A DNA stretch of 64,000 bases from Mactromeris polynyma. Its lineage: Eukaryota; Mollusca; Bivalvia; Venerida; Mactridae. Below, piece by piece: positions 49,451 through 61,200 of this stretch; within the stretch, counting starts at the first letter, position 1; the number at the start of each line of letters is the position of its first letter. The notes under the pieces are model-generated. The model was not told the origin of the DNA, did not search any database, and worked only from the letters and a program-made list of their open reading frames with translations. The DNA is taken from NCBI GenBank assembly GCA_032209605.1, contig JASFXZ010000003.1:37412762-37476761 (forward strand), given 5' to 3'. The translations under genes and the position numbers were made by a program.

Positions 49451-50347
49451 TAACCTGTTTGATTTATCGAAAAAGCGCTATTTGACAATATCTTTTATTT
49501 TTACTCATTTATCTATAAATATCTTTTATAATATAAAAGTTATTGAAGATTTTACTCAAGTTTATTTTTTGTCTAAAGCTCGTATTCTTGTAGAGTCTGG
49601 TGATTATTTTATATGCGCAGAACGAATACTTTTCTCTCGCGGAAGTAAAATATTCAAACCTTTCGAATGCACATCCTGCAACTATTAATAACTATATTTG
49701 AGACAGTTACTGTATTTTCGTGAAATCAGGGTCAGATGCTCGAAGTCGGGAACATTTAAAAGAGAATCACATATACACTTGCCATATATCACATTTTGGG
49801 AGTATACCAGATTTAAAAGCAATGAAAATGTCAGTTTTCTCAATTTTATTGGTTTTAAACAAGCTCTTGGCCTTAATAAATATTCCTGTAAACAAATTGT
49901 AATACAGAGTACTGTTTCAGCAACGATCTGCTTGAGTTCGTAAGTAAACATAAGCATTTTATGGTCTTATTTCCTGTAATACCAGTAGTAAGTGGTGCAT
50001 AACCGAAAAATGCCTCTTCTGGCTTCAATCTGTATGTACAGATTCTGGACAATAGAAGAAAACCAAACGATTTTACAATCAGTTTTTGATCTAATGTAAA
50101 CGATGCTAAAACATTTTTTGTTGAATTTGATAACTTGATTATTTCTTTGTTGCATATTACATAACATTCGGATTTTAGCGATACATTTCCAACTGTGGTA
50201 TTCTATGAATACATAGACATATGCAGATCTTACTTCAGTGTAAACCTTTAGATCTTAGTTAGTCTACTAAGTCAAAATATACATGGCGACCAGACGTGCA
50301 TACTTTCCTTATTTACCAAATTGAAAGCGAGATACATTACTTAGGCA

Positions 50348-50612
50348 AAGAGAGAAAATAAGTTGCTACAGGGAACGCCACATACATAAGGCAATGCCTC
50401 CCCATAAAGACCTCCGGGAAAACAACAATCCACAAAACATAAGGCATTTGAGGAGACCCAAGGGTACATATGCAAGGGAACAGGGGCGCAAGGAATGGCC
50501 TGGCCAACAATAAGGAATAACTAGGAGAAAAAAAGAGGACAAACAGGGGGGATTAATGGATAGAAAATATCTAGACAAGTCAAGACAGCTAGCAACAGTA
50601 GGCCGCAACTAA
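50348..50612 (-). repeat. Family W dispersed repeat, copy W3
   Basis: The reverse complement shows the W1 landmarks: GGCCTACTGTTGCTAGCTGT, TTTTCCCGGAGGTC and TGCCTTATGTATGTGGCG. An 80-codon minus-strand frame (50366-50608) resembles the W1 translation in part. The copy at 56706 holds the equivalent place in duplication X, so W was present before X duplicated. Confidence 0.75.
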
Positions 50613-50999
50613 GCAGCCACCAGTTTAACGCGTGGTAATGTTATACATACTATTTGCATATTCTGATTTATGTATATATATATTGGGTTTGAATCTTGTT
50701 AGACTTTGCCTTAAAAGGTTGTTAATGTTATCAGACTGTCTATCATTTATATATGATAAATATTGAAACTTTCCTTAGTTAAATAACCACATTTTCCCTT
50801 AGTTTTTCATTTTTTATTACATTAAGGTATTTGTCATATTGTATTGTCTCGTATTACTTGGTGTATTAGGTTGTTGCTATCATATAAGTAAATATTTGTA
50901 TAAACTAGGATATAAATACTGCCAGTTCTATATCTTTGAAGGCAGTTTGTTTCTGTTGCTTATGTTCTCGTCATATTTCTCTTCATGTTTTGAAATAAA

Positions 51000-51236
51000 A
51001 TGTTGCTGCTTTTTCTTCTGTTTTTTGGTGGATTTGAAATACTCCCTATGTCTTACATGTTATGTACAAAAGAGGTGTGTGAGGAGGCTTTGTTTTGTGA
51101 AAGTGCCCTTCCGAGCGATACTCTCGGTTGTTTGTATATGGAACGAGATTACACGCAACCAATTACCGTCGCTGAACTTAGGGTGGCACTGAATGGGTTC
51201 GATACCCCTAAATGTCACCCGAAGGCTTATCTGTAG
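51000..51236 (+). other. Short frame partly shared with its duplicate
   Basis: This 78-codon frame contains LCTKEVCEEALFCESALPSD and ends in LNGFDTPKCHP. In the duplicate at 59832-59925 the first part is kept as FCTKEVCEKALFGESALPSD, then a net two-base loss breaks the frame. Differences in the shared part are few and in phase, which hints at a former exon, but I recognise no family. It may equally be noncoding DNA that has changed little. Confidence 0.25.
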
Positions 51237-51402
51237 CTGTAAAGATGCAGCAATGCCAAGTTTTTCGCAAACAAATGATCAAAATTGAACTTCAGTCCTC
51301 AAAGCACCCGTTGTGTTACAAATCCAGGTAAAATGCCATTGTTTGGTACATGTAGTCATATTTAAAAGTTTCCCACGGTTCAAAGGATACTGTTTATTAA
51401 AT

Positions 51403-51720
51403 TTAAAAAATGAAAGTGATAAATACAAATCTTGCTTTCTTTGGCATATAACATACCTGTATCAAGTCGTTTACATCGTTTAATGTGATGTTCTGTAACA
51501 CCAAATTTAAGCGAACTCCATTCACTACGAATATAACATGATACAGGATAGTGTTGTTAGATTGACCGCAAACAGGTGTATGAACCTTCAAGACCGATCC
51601 ATGCATGTTTATTACGGTAAGGAAATACACTCGTGCGTAAACTATAACTGCTGTGTGGGTTACAGTCATACAATAATTAAAGCGTCTTTAATGGTTCTAC
51701 TATAATTAGCATTATTGTAT
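51403..51720. other. Part of duplication X lacking a counterpart
   Basis: The sequence from about 51.31 to 51.72 kb is missing from the second X copy, where a family P fragment occupies the place. I see no inverted ends. An 88-codon minus-strand frame is present but has no recognisable motif. Confidence 0.4.
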
Positions 51721-52154
51721 AATGGAACGCTGAAAATGACAACAACAAATAAACACGAACTGGCATTTACTACTTGCCTTTCCTTTTTAATCATTTGTCA
51801 AGTGCAGTTCAATCACGATATGCAGTATGGTATATGTATTTACAGATGTTTATCATCCACATGTAAACTATTGGAACCGGCTTCATCCAGTGTTGTTGCT
51901 ATGTATGCTAAAACATCTTTGATACAAAGTATTGCAAAATATTACCGATTCAAATAATCTCCTTTCTTAAGTTACTAACGAACACAACTTTTAAAATCCC
52001 TTATTGTTAAGGTATTACAAAGTAATTTTCGACAAACACAGACGAATACTGTGTAAAATGTATTCTTCCTTTGATAATGCATTTTTACTGTTTTTAAATA
52101 TTGTATATGTAATTTATGGCTCATGTTTGTGTAGGTAAATAATTTTAATATTTA

Positions 52155-52375
52155 ATATTATAACAAGAAATTAGCAATATATAGAACACAATGATGTATT
52201 GGATGTGGATTTCGGTAATGAAAAATGGATTTTGGTAAGGTACCCCATATCGAAAGTTTAACCAATCCGCGTTAAGTTTACTAACGTGGTTCGGTTGAAG
52301 AGAAGTTGTTTTAGTGGTTAACATATGATTTTTTTCATTTACACAACACTGACATCCAAATAACAAAGTTAAATG
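52155..52375 (+). repeat. Family P repeat, internal copy
   Basis: AACAAGAAATTAGCAATATA, GTGGATTTCGGTAATGAAAA, then ATATCGAAAGTTTAACCAAT and GGTTCGGTTGAAGAGAAGTT. It is the counterpart of the copy at 46134 at the start of the second X unit. Confidence 0.65.
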
Positions 52376-53694
52376 ACTTTTCATGTCTTAATTAAAGTTT
52401 CATTGACGTCGAGTCTTTTATTTACGTCCTTCTATTTTGTACACATAAGAAATAATCTTCACGAAAACCAAGCATTGGTGTTTGATATACTTTATATAAG
52501 ATCTTATCGCTGATTTATCATTTAGATTTTAAAAGTGCTCGGCTGCACAGATCAGGATTGAAAAATCAGTAATGGATTATTTTTACAAACATTCGTCACT
52601 TCAATATTTAAATACGAAGTTACGCAGATAACTCAGTTATTTGCACCCAGACGCACTATGTAATTTATGCTCGAAGTAACAGAATACAAAACATGATAAT
52701 GTTGTAATTATTTATTTAAAACTTACTTTCTCATTTAACTCATGTATACGACTAGTCCTTTCTTCTCTCGGCAAAATTGTGGTTTCCAATATAGAATACC
52801 TTAGTTAGAGCAGGAGGCATTATACATACAATACACAATCACTCAAAAACACGAGGAGAGATGAATAAATATATTTGCATTTAAACCATTACGAATGCTT
52901 ATATATTATGAAACGTGCAATATATCGATGGAAATGATATGGAACGGGTATCAGATTGTGTTAAAAGATTATATAATCGATAAAGATTATATAATATAAT
53001 CACGAGTATGTATTTTAAATATGTGATGATTTCCTAAATCAATGGCGTGATTCGTATTGCTGATTTTTCAAATTGATATATACTTTTACTTTCTCATTTA
53101 TTTGTACATTCTGATGTTGCATGATACGAAGTTTGTAATCGAACGCAAGTTCCGTGTTGTTCTCCCTTTTAACCTTAGCCCAATCCCAAATATTTGGATT
53201 GTTCATTTTGGTTTTATTGTATACCACTTCCTCATTTTATTTAGTATCTTACGGATTCGTCTGGTGTGGCCAGTTTCTTGATTATGGCATGTGCTGCGTT
53301 TCTTATTCTCACTTAATAAATAACCACAAAGTGATAAAGTGAAGTATACATGTTCAAACATAACACTTGATATGAACAATAGTTTTGAAATCAAATTCCC
53401 TGGATCGTTTTATCTCATTTTTAAAATACATTGTTTTTAACATCATTTCGCTAAAAGTTAATTGTCATCTTGATAAGCATTGAATATTTCAACTTCAAAG
53501 CTTATTTGCATTTGTACAACATAATCTTGGGATGATATCTAAACAATGAAGCGTGATATACTCTTACATGTTGTGCAGCGATTTCAAAACTGTCCCTATA
53601 AGGGAATGGATATATCTAAACACACATCAACGTAACTTGTAATGGAATGACCCGGCTTTGGTTCATATCTCGGTGTTTTATATTAGTTTGTGGT

Positions 53695-54905
53695 GTTGTG
53701 TTGTTTATTGTTCTATCCTTTTTATTTCGGTCTTGTCCCTGTCCCCTCGATGCATGTGTCTCCTCCCTTCTATTGTGTCTTCGTCTTTCTATGGAACTTC
53801 TGGTTGTTGCCTTTCCTGCTTTATTTTTCCATTTGATATTATCAACAACAATCCCATGGTTTCATTTTGTTGTTAATTGTTTGATTTAATTTTGAAATAG
53901 TCTCTCGAGAAAACAGTTTATTTATTAAACAGAACTATGTGGGCGACAGTGTTGTTGTAAATCCTGTTCTTGCTTGAAGCAACTCCTACATGAAAAATGC
54001 ATGTTTATTGGTCGCTTTCTCATTTTAAATCCTACTTAAATTATGGAAATTATTTTACGTCTACTGTTGAGCACATTGACACCACTAAATATATTGTCTT
54101 ACAGATAATTTTGATATTGTTTTATTATATATTATAAATGCAAAAAAAATGTCATGGTATGAATAACAAGAGTCCGTGTTTTCGTAATATTTGTCGGTCA
54201 TTTGTTTGGTTGGAGAGCCTGACGACAAAAATATTTTCTTAAACGGTATTTGGTTATATGTTGTAACCTAGTGATCGCACGGGACATTTTTTGTGAAAGA
54301 GTCTTTCCTGCATTACTCTGTTTGTGATGTTAGCTAGCTGTAACTGACAGTTCCAAGGCTGTAATTCGCTGTATGGTTATTATATTTGTGTGTGTTTTGA
54401 ATGTTTGTTATATAACCCTTTCCCCTGTGCAATGCTTCCACTTTATATAGTGTTGAGGTTATTTTATGCCCAGTTTCGGCCTATTGTTTCTAACTGTCTT
54501 TTCCAGCCATTAACCTGCCTCCCCCTTCACTGTTTGTCCCCTTTTATTCTGCTAGTTACTCCTTATGGTCTGCCAGATCAGTCCGTGCGCCTCTGTTCCG
54601 TAACGTATGAAATATTTAACCTCCCCAAGTGCCTTATGTTTTATGGATTGTAGTTTTCCCGGAGGTCAGTGAGGGGAGGCACTGTCATATGTATGTGGCG
54701 GCCCCTGTAGCAACTTATTCTCTCTCTTTTGTCACATATCTTGTGATATGCTCTCAGCAAATCAAAGCGGCTAAATTACTTAAAAATAATGTTGAGGTTA
54801 CAATTTAGATTCGGTCGTTCCAATAAAGTGATGTTTTGAAAAATCGGTCAAAGGCGCCAAGTCAATATAAAAATTGAAATTTCCTTTAAAAAGTCCGTCC
54901 AATGA
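53695..54905. other. 1.2-kb stretch unique to second X copy
   Basis: In the first X copy TTTGTGGTGTTGTTCGGTTT passes within some 20 bases to ATTCTGTAATATTAATGTCT; here about 1.2 kb lies between. It carries family W copy W2 at 54341-54732. I cannot find inverted ends or a target duplication at its margins, so insertion and deletion are both possible. Confidence 0.55.
54341..54732 (+). repeat. Family W dispersed repeat, copy W2
   Basis: TAACTGACAGTTCCAAGGCT, CCCAGTTTCGGCCTATTG, TTTTCCCGGAGGTCAGTGAG and TTATTCTCTCTCTTTTG follow the order of W1 (38380). An 87-codon frame covers the middle but is truncated relative to W1, so no conserved protein is inferred. Confidence 0.78.
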
Positions 54906-55929
54906 AATATATTCTGTAATATTAATGTCTGTATTTGTGTTCAGTTAAAAAGCGTCGGTTAGGATTTCCAAATCATGATCTAAGCACTATCACAATTTCC
55001 TTTGCCATTGAAAACAATGATTATTGTCTTACAAGTTACGCATTATACAGGAAGTTTGTGTTTAAATATACTGACTTTTGCTTGGCTCAGAATTTGTAAG
55101 ATCTATCACAAACACGCATTAGATAATTTTATTCACCGACAGAGAAAACGGAAGCCAAGCCGTATAAACGTTTGCAAGGAATGGCATAGTACGCAATTGT
55201 CATTGAGAAAATGAAATTTGCACTTTATCGCATTTCGAAGACAAATGTAGACAATTATTTTCCATTAATACCTCGTCACACTATTACAAAAACACATTAG
55301 ACAACATTGATGATGATTAGTAGTCACCGGTTGTCTCACTTTGCTGTCAAATATCCATTTAAGAATATGAATGCCTACACTTTGCTTGAATATTCAAAAC
55401 CCAATGTATTGGTCTGTTGGATTGTAGGATACATAAATGTATGATGTCGACGTTCATCATACTAGGATACATACGGTGAACAATTTGGAAAATAAGCAAC
55501 CGACTAATAGTGGCATGTCAAAACCAATTTCCTAGCATTTAACATTGATACCAAAAGGCAGAACATTATGTGTACATGTTACACACTAAATTGCGCTGGG
55601 TCGGACATAAAATCAAAACTAGACGGAGTTCCCTAGACACCACTATCACCAACACAATGCACTTAATAATCGCCTCTATTTTGGAGCAAATAATTAATTT
55701 AAACGAGCTTTGTTGACTGTAAATATCATAAACCTCATCTGCAATACACAAATTCCAATCTGAGTGTCAGACATCACGTGACCGTGGTGATACTAGACAG
55801 GACACATGGCTGATACGTTAGTCTTGCTGGTACTGACCGTTTTCCTGTTACAGAGAAATATCGCTATCGATATTTTACAACGTTACGTCTATGTTTGAGT
55901 TGACACATTATAGCTACTTTAAAATAATA

Positions 55930-56461
55930 AACCAGAAATATCTTCAAAAAGATAGTCTGTGCAATCTGAAGCAATCAAATAAGTTGCAATCTGAACGGTA
56001 CGTTATCTAACCGAAATCATCCGGAGACGTAATCGTCTATATTTTTCTTTATATGCAATAATTTCCTTTTTTTTGTATGTTCATTTAATAAGAAATGAAT
56101 TTCGATAATGGAACATGGATTTCGGTATTTTACCTAAATTCTGTGGATTTCGGAAAGGTAACCTACCCCTTATCGAAAGGTTAACCAATCCGCGTCAAGG
56201 TAACAAACGTTGTTGGATTAAAGAGAAGATGGTTTAGTGGTTAACGTAATATTGGATTGGTTTCTACAACACTGATTTGCAAAAAGCAAAGCCAAGTTAG
56301 CACGTCTGCGGCTGTTGTGTGTTATGTATTTTGTCTTCCGAAGCAAAGCAATGAACACTATTTTTGAAGTTGCACAGCTAATTAGAACCTTCAGATGGCA
56401 GCTAATTTGTTTGCTTCATATTGCTTCGACCATCTTTTTTCAAGATATTTATTTTTTCTTA
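55930..56461 (+). repeat. Family P repeat, compact copy P3
   Basis: The left end AAATATCTTCAAAAAGATAG followed by TGCAATCTGAAGCAA faces the right end TTGCTTCATATTGCTTCGAC followed by CATCTTTTTTCAAGATATTT; they are imperfect inverted repeats over about 60 bases. The core (GATTTCGGTATTTTACC, CCCCTTATCGAAAGGTTAAC, CAATCCGCGTCAAGG) is direct. At about 530 bp it is the shortest copy with both ends. Confidence 0.7.
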
Positions 56462-56705
56462 TATATTGCTGATATACCAATAGTAAGTAGTGCATAAAAG
56501 AGTATTGCCTCTTCTGGCTTCAATATGTATGTACTTATTCCGAGATGAACACCAAAAGGTTTGACAATAAGTATGTTGTCTAATGCAAACAATGCTTAAA
56601 CACTTTTATTGATTTTGATAACTTCTTTATTCCTAAGTCAAAAAATACATGCGTGCATACTTTCCTTATTAAACAAATAGAAAAACTAGATCCATTACGT
56701 AAGTA

Positions 56706-56985
56706 AAGACAGAAAATAAATTGCTAAAGGGAGCACCACATACATAAGACAGTGCCTCCCCACACAACCCTCCGGGAAAACAACAATCCACAAAACATAA
56801 GGCATTTGAGGAGGCTCAAATGTACATACGTAAAAGAACGGGGGCGCAAGGAATAGTCTGGATGATCATACGGGATAACTAGAAGAATCAAAGAGTACAA
56901 ACAGGGAGGGGAGAACTAATGGATGGAAAAGATCACAGGACAAGCCAAGACAGTTGGCATCAGTATATATACCAAATATGGGAAG
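56706..56985 (-). repeat. Family W dispersed repeat, copy W4
   Basis: The reverse complement shows GTATATACTGATGCCAACTG, CTTGGCTTGTCCTGTGATCT and GTTTTCCCGGAGGGTTGTGT. It is more damaged than W3, to which it corresponds by position in duplication X. Confidence 0.72.
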
Positions 56986-58345
56986 TTACCAGTCTAACGC
57001 GTGGTAATGTTATACGTCATATTTGCATATTCTGATTTATGAATATTAATATCGCGTTTGAATCTCGTTAGACTTTGCCTTTCATTTGCTAATACTAGCA
57101 GACTGTCTATCATTTGTATATGATAAATATTGTAACTTTCCTTCTATATTGTATGAGGAATAAAAGTCAGCGTCATTGCTTTGTGCGAAGGTTAAATTAT
57201 ATTACATTCATAATAACCAGGACTATCCCTTCAAAATCCTTATTAGATTTATTCGTGCGAATCTCGAGAGAAATCTGGGGATGTCAAATCATTTGTTATT
57301 TTTATCAAGAACGCACTATACAGTCGGGAATTAATTTAAAAAAACGTCAACGTTGAATAACGGCGTAGAACGATTATACATTGACGAGTTCTTATAGTAG
57401 CTCAAGGAAATTAGTTGTTCGAGATTTGATTAGATATTTCTCTCGGGAATGAGTACATGTTGGAGTGAAATATCGACAGTATCTCTTTGAGCAGAGAACT
57501 TCATTATGGAAGTAATAAATAGATAGTAGAGATTATGAAAACACGAGGGTGTCTGATTTAGTCGAGGGGGCGTAGTCTAGAGACTAAATTAGATATCCAT
57601 TGTTTTTAGTCTTAGTCTGTTTTGTAACAGTCCAATCATCATACCAAGTGCGTTTACATACAGGAGATTCTCTTTATCATGTTACGCCACTGACGTAACA
57701 AATAAGCATACATGTCATGCCCCGTGATTGTGAAAGTGTAACCCCCATGATTTTAACCAATCAAATAAACGTATCATGCATCGTGATTGTGAACCAGGTG
57801 ATGTTGAACCAATCCTGGTAAGTAATAAATAAAAATTAAAACACGAAATTATCTAGATTAGTAGAGGGGGCCATGTAGTCCCGAGACTAAATTAGACATC
57901 CAATGTATTTATCCCAGGTTTAATAAATCAAAAAGACGTTGAATTTTGTGTAGTATTTCGCACGAGATAATAGTGCGTAGTTAGTTTTTATACCGAGTTT
58001 ACAGGTTTTCAATTGATTCGAAGTCTTCGCATTGTGTTGAATATATCGTACCCTGAGATAAGATGATATTTTTCACCCACTTATGTCAAATTGTTGTTTA
58101 AGAGTTTGCTTTATACAACACAACGAATATCAATTGCAAGTTCATGTATTTAATATTAGCAGGCAAACATAATGCACTTTTCAGGGACAGTGTTAATGTA
58201 ATTAGAATGAACTTTATTAATTTAGAGACTATACTGCAGTAGACAGAAGTGTTACATGAAAACTTATAATGAGAAACATTGTTTGAACAGTTCAGAATCA
58301 GTTCGCACTTCATGTACGTGTTTTTATATGTATATCTTCATTTGA

Positions 58346-58438
58346 CAGTGTTGTATTAATTAGAGTGAACATTAAACAGTGTTGTATTAATTAAAGTGAG
58401 CATTGAACAGTGTTGTTTAAATTAGAATGAACGTTATC
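58346..58438. repeat. 31-bp tandem repeat, 3 copies
   Basis: The unit CAGTGTTGTATTAATTAGAG then TGAACATTAAA starts at 58346, 58377 and 58408, with increasing change in the third. A related single unit (CAGTGTTAATGTAATTAGAA) lies near 58188. Confidence 0.85.
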
Positions 58439-59139
58439 AAATTGTATTTAAGTATTGCCATTGTTCTCTTAAGTATAATGAAATATTATCAAAGATGTTA
58501 CCACATACGAGTATATGAATATTCGATACAATACAATGCGAGCCTATTCCTAGATTCATGACAGTGTTTTGTTGTTTATTTCTCCTGAATAAATTGTTGA
58601 TTACGGAATAAATGATTTATTTCCGTTTAAGAGGATCAAATTAGGAAACAAAAGTTTATTTTCTCTATCAGTTTTGTATCGAAGTGCAATCACAAAATAT
58701 GTGTGTACACACGGGCGTTTCTCTATATAATGCACCATCATTGTGAACCCTATGACGTTGCACCAATCCTGGTAAAATATTGATATAAAAAGTCGCTTTG
58801 GGCAACAGTGCGGTAAATAACAGGTATCTAATTACGTGTGCGCTCTGTCCATTGACAATTAAGTCCCTCCCCATCATTTACTTTGAATTTAGCACCATCT
58901 GTCCCGATGTAGCATTACATACGTCAAAGAAAACTACCGAAACTATGATGCAATAATGTTTTAACATTTATTCTTTATTTGTACTTTGAAAGGCTCCATT
59001 TGTTATTCAGTCGTATTTCCTCGACTTCTGAAATAAGGTCGGAAAAGGTAAGGAAATGAATTAAAGTTCGTTCTGTTCACTACATTGGCGACCAGCGATT
59101 GTGAAACAAGATTAATCACACTCGACTTCTGTATAATTT

Positions 59140-59208
59140 GGTAATTACTGGAATCCGATCCTCGGATGAGGAGTCAGTCGCTCTAGCACTGAACCACTTT
59201 GCTTACCT
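59140..59208 (-). repeat. Degenerate tRNA-like sequence, minus strand
   Basis: On the minus strand AAGTGGTTCAGTGCTAGAGC resembles a D-arm / box A and GGATCGGATTCCAG a T-arm / box B, separated by about 20 bases (CTGACTCCTCATCC in the anticodon region). The T-stem does not pair cleanly and the acceptor ends do not match. It is probably a tRNA pseudogene or SINE head. Confidence 0.4.
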
Positions 59209-60043
59209 TTGAGGTTTTCATATACTGCATATTTATTATATCACTTATATGGTTACATTGAAACAAATCCTGATTACAGTACGGCAAGTTTTATGAAGAA
59301 CAACATTTCAACTTTTGTTTATAAATTGAATTAATTATATTATGTGAATGTAATTAACTAAATTTCTTGGTTTTTGACGTAATTATTTTACGTTTAATTT
59401 AATAAATTCATTTTCTGGAGAATGTTTGGTTTCATGTTTTATTATTATGCGTATAAACTAATTCCCCTGTGCAGATTAGTTTAATAACCACGATTTTCTT
59501 ACGGTTTTCATATTTTATTAGATTAAAGTATTTTGTCATATTTTGTTGTCTTGTATGATTTGGTGTATTTTGGCTAGGTTTGTTGCTATCATATAAGTCA
59601 ATATTTGTATAACTTGGGAATATTTGGCAATATTCCTGTTAGGGATGAGTTTTAAATGCCATACCACTAAGATAAGCCCCCGCAGTTGTATAAATACTTC
59701 CAGTTCAATATTGAAGCCAGTTTGTTTGTGTTGCTCATGTTCTCATCATGTTCCTCTTCATGTAATGCAATAAATATTGCTTTCCGTTCTTCTCGGTTTT
59801 AGTTGGATTAGAAACACTCCCTATGTTTTATGTGTTCTGTACAAAAGAGGTGTGTGAAAAGGCTTTGTTTGGTGAAAGTGCCCTTCCGAGCGATACTCTG
59901 TTGGTTATACATGGAAATAGATTACACGCATTAGGGTGACACTGAATCGGTTCGAATCCGACAAATGGCACCGAATGCTTATATGTAGCTGTGAAGGTGC
60001 AGCAATGCTAAGTATTTTTCGCAAACAAATATTCAGTCCTAAA

Positions 60044-60230
60044 AGCAATTTGAAGGTTAAGATTTGTTGTGCAACATAAAACAATGCCGAGATGTTACGA
60101 CTGCTGGTCACCCCAGATTCGGTTGAAGATACATTGCTTTGGTGGTTTACGTAAGATTTTATTGGTGTACACAACACTGATATGCAAATAGCCAAACCAT
60201 GTTAGTACGGCTGCGCCGAAAAAATCAACC
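60044..60230 (+). repeat. Family P repeat fragment P4a
   Basis: GCAATTTGAAGGTTAAGATT, CAACATAAAACAATGCCGAG, then TCGGTTGAAGATACATTGC and CAACACTGATATGCAAATAG. It is a shortened copy of P1 lying in the second X unit where the first X unit has unrelated DNA. Confidence 0.7.
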
Positions 60231-60461
60231 AAACGTAAAATAAAATGAACTCGCATTTACTACTTCCCTTTCTTTTTTAATCATTTGTTAAGATCAGTTC
60301 AAGCACGAGATACAGTATGGTCTATGTATTTACATATGTATATCATCCACACCTAAGCTATTGGAAACGGCTTCATCCAGTGTTGTTGCTACGTATGCTT
60401 AAATATCTTTAATACGAAATATTGCAATATATTACCAATTCAAATAATCTCTTTTTCTAAC

Positions 60462-61046
60462 ATGGTTTTGCTATTTGCATATCAGTGTTTTGTAAACCAA
60501 TCTAATCAAATGTTAACCACCAAAGCAATTTCTCTTCAACCGAAAAATATTTGTAACCTTGACGCATATTGGTTAACATTGTGTATAGTGTATTTCAAGA
60601 TTTATCCCGTAAGTAGCGTTGTTAGTCATCACCACGGGGAATTGCCCGGGGCTGGAATTAAGAAGACTTTCTTGGTTTTATGTACCAGTCGCGAACATTT
60701 ATATTGTTTTAATCAGATAAATCGCTATGTAACAAGTTTATTAACATGAATATGTGAGTTCACGACTTATGCAATAAGAAATGATGAACTATATTGAAAC
60801 AAACTATACTGTGTCTATGACTTATTACACTAAGAAGTTATTTTTATCCATTCTCCTACGCAGTGATCAACCCTTACAAGTCTCGGAGTTTCTGTAGTAT
60901 AGCGTAATGGAATAACCGGCAGTCGTACCATTTAGACATTTTTTTTATGTAGTACATGTACAACAAATTCTAACCTTCAGATTGCAACAAATTTGCATAC
61001 TACAAGTTGCGCCGACCATCTTTTTTAAAGATATTTCTTGTTTTAA
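60462..61046 (-). repeat. Family P repeat fragment P4b
   Basis: In reverse orientation: right outer end GCGCCGACCATCTTTTTTAA then AGATATTTCTTG at about 61.01-61.04 kb, and the inner CAAATAGCAAAACCATG end at 60.47 kb. Bases 60580-60662 (GGGGAATTGCCCGGGG, AGATTTATCCCGTAAGTAGC) are the reverse of the block at 48.72-48.81 kb in P2. It interrupts the second X unit exactly between AATAATCTC and AAGTTACT of the first unit, so it marks an insertion. Confidence 0.72.
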
Positions 61047-61200
61047 GTTACTCACGAACAAAATTCTCCTATTGGAAAGCTTTAACAAAGTCATGTTTCG
61101 ACAAACACAGAGGAGTACTGTGTAAATGATTGTTTTGATAATACATAGTTTTAAATAGTTTATATGTAATTTATGTCTCATGTTTGTGTAGGTAAAGTGA

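Larger units (their letters stand above)
46134..52140 (+). repeat. Large tandem duplication X, first copy
   Basis: Blocks in order: 46.13-46.67, 46.84-48.24, 49.39-50.64, 50.79-51.30 and 51.73-52.13 kb. They match 52.16-52.56, 52.6-55.68, 56.39-57.1, 59.49-60.04 and 60.24-60.46 plus 61.05-61.20 kb in direct order. Matching anchors include AAGTGCTCGGCTGCACAGAT, GACCCGGCTTTGGTT, TCCCTAGACACAACTA and GCGATACTCT. No conserved frame survives across the copies apart from a short one at 51.0-51.2 kb. The copy starts with a 70-bp direct repeat (46134-46204 and 46313-46382). Confidence 0.82.
57114..59480. other. AT-rich DNA with local repeats, no gene
   Basis: A block at 57511-57610 (GTAATAAATAGA, then GAGGGGGCGTAGTCTAGAGA, CTAAATTAGATATCCAT) recurs at 57820-57912 (GTAATAAATAAA, GAGGGGGCCATGTAGTC, CTAAATTAGACATCCAAT). 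CGTGATTGTGAA recurs near 57725 and 57780, and ACCAATCCTGGTAA near 57810 and 58770. A three-copy 31-bp repeat follows at 58346. No gene is recognised. Confidence 0.6.
52155..61200 (+). repeat. Large tandem duplication X, second copy
   Basis: Direct, diverged copy of 46.13-52.14 kb, lengthened to about 9 kb. The main additions are 53.70-54.90 kb (including W2), 57.1-59.48 kb, and family P fragments at 60.04-60.23 and 60.46-61.05 kb. The copies abut near 52.14 kb, so this is a true tandem arrangement. High divergence and many indels imply an old event. Confidence 0.8.
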
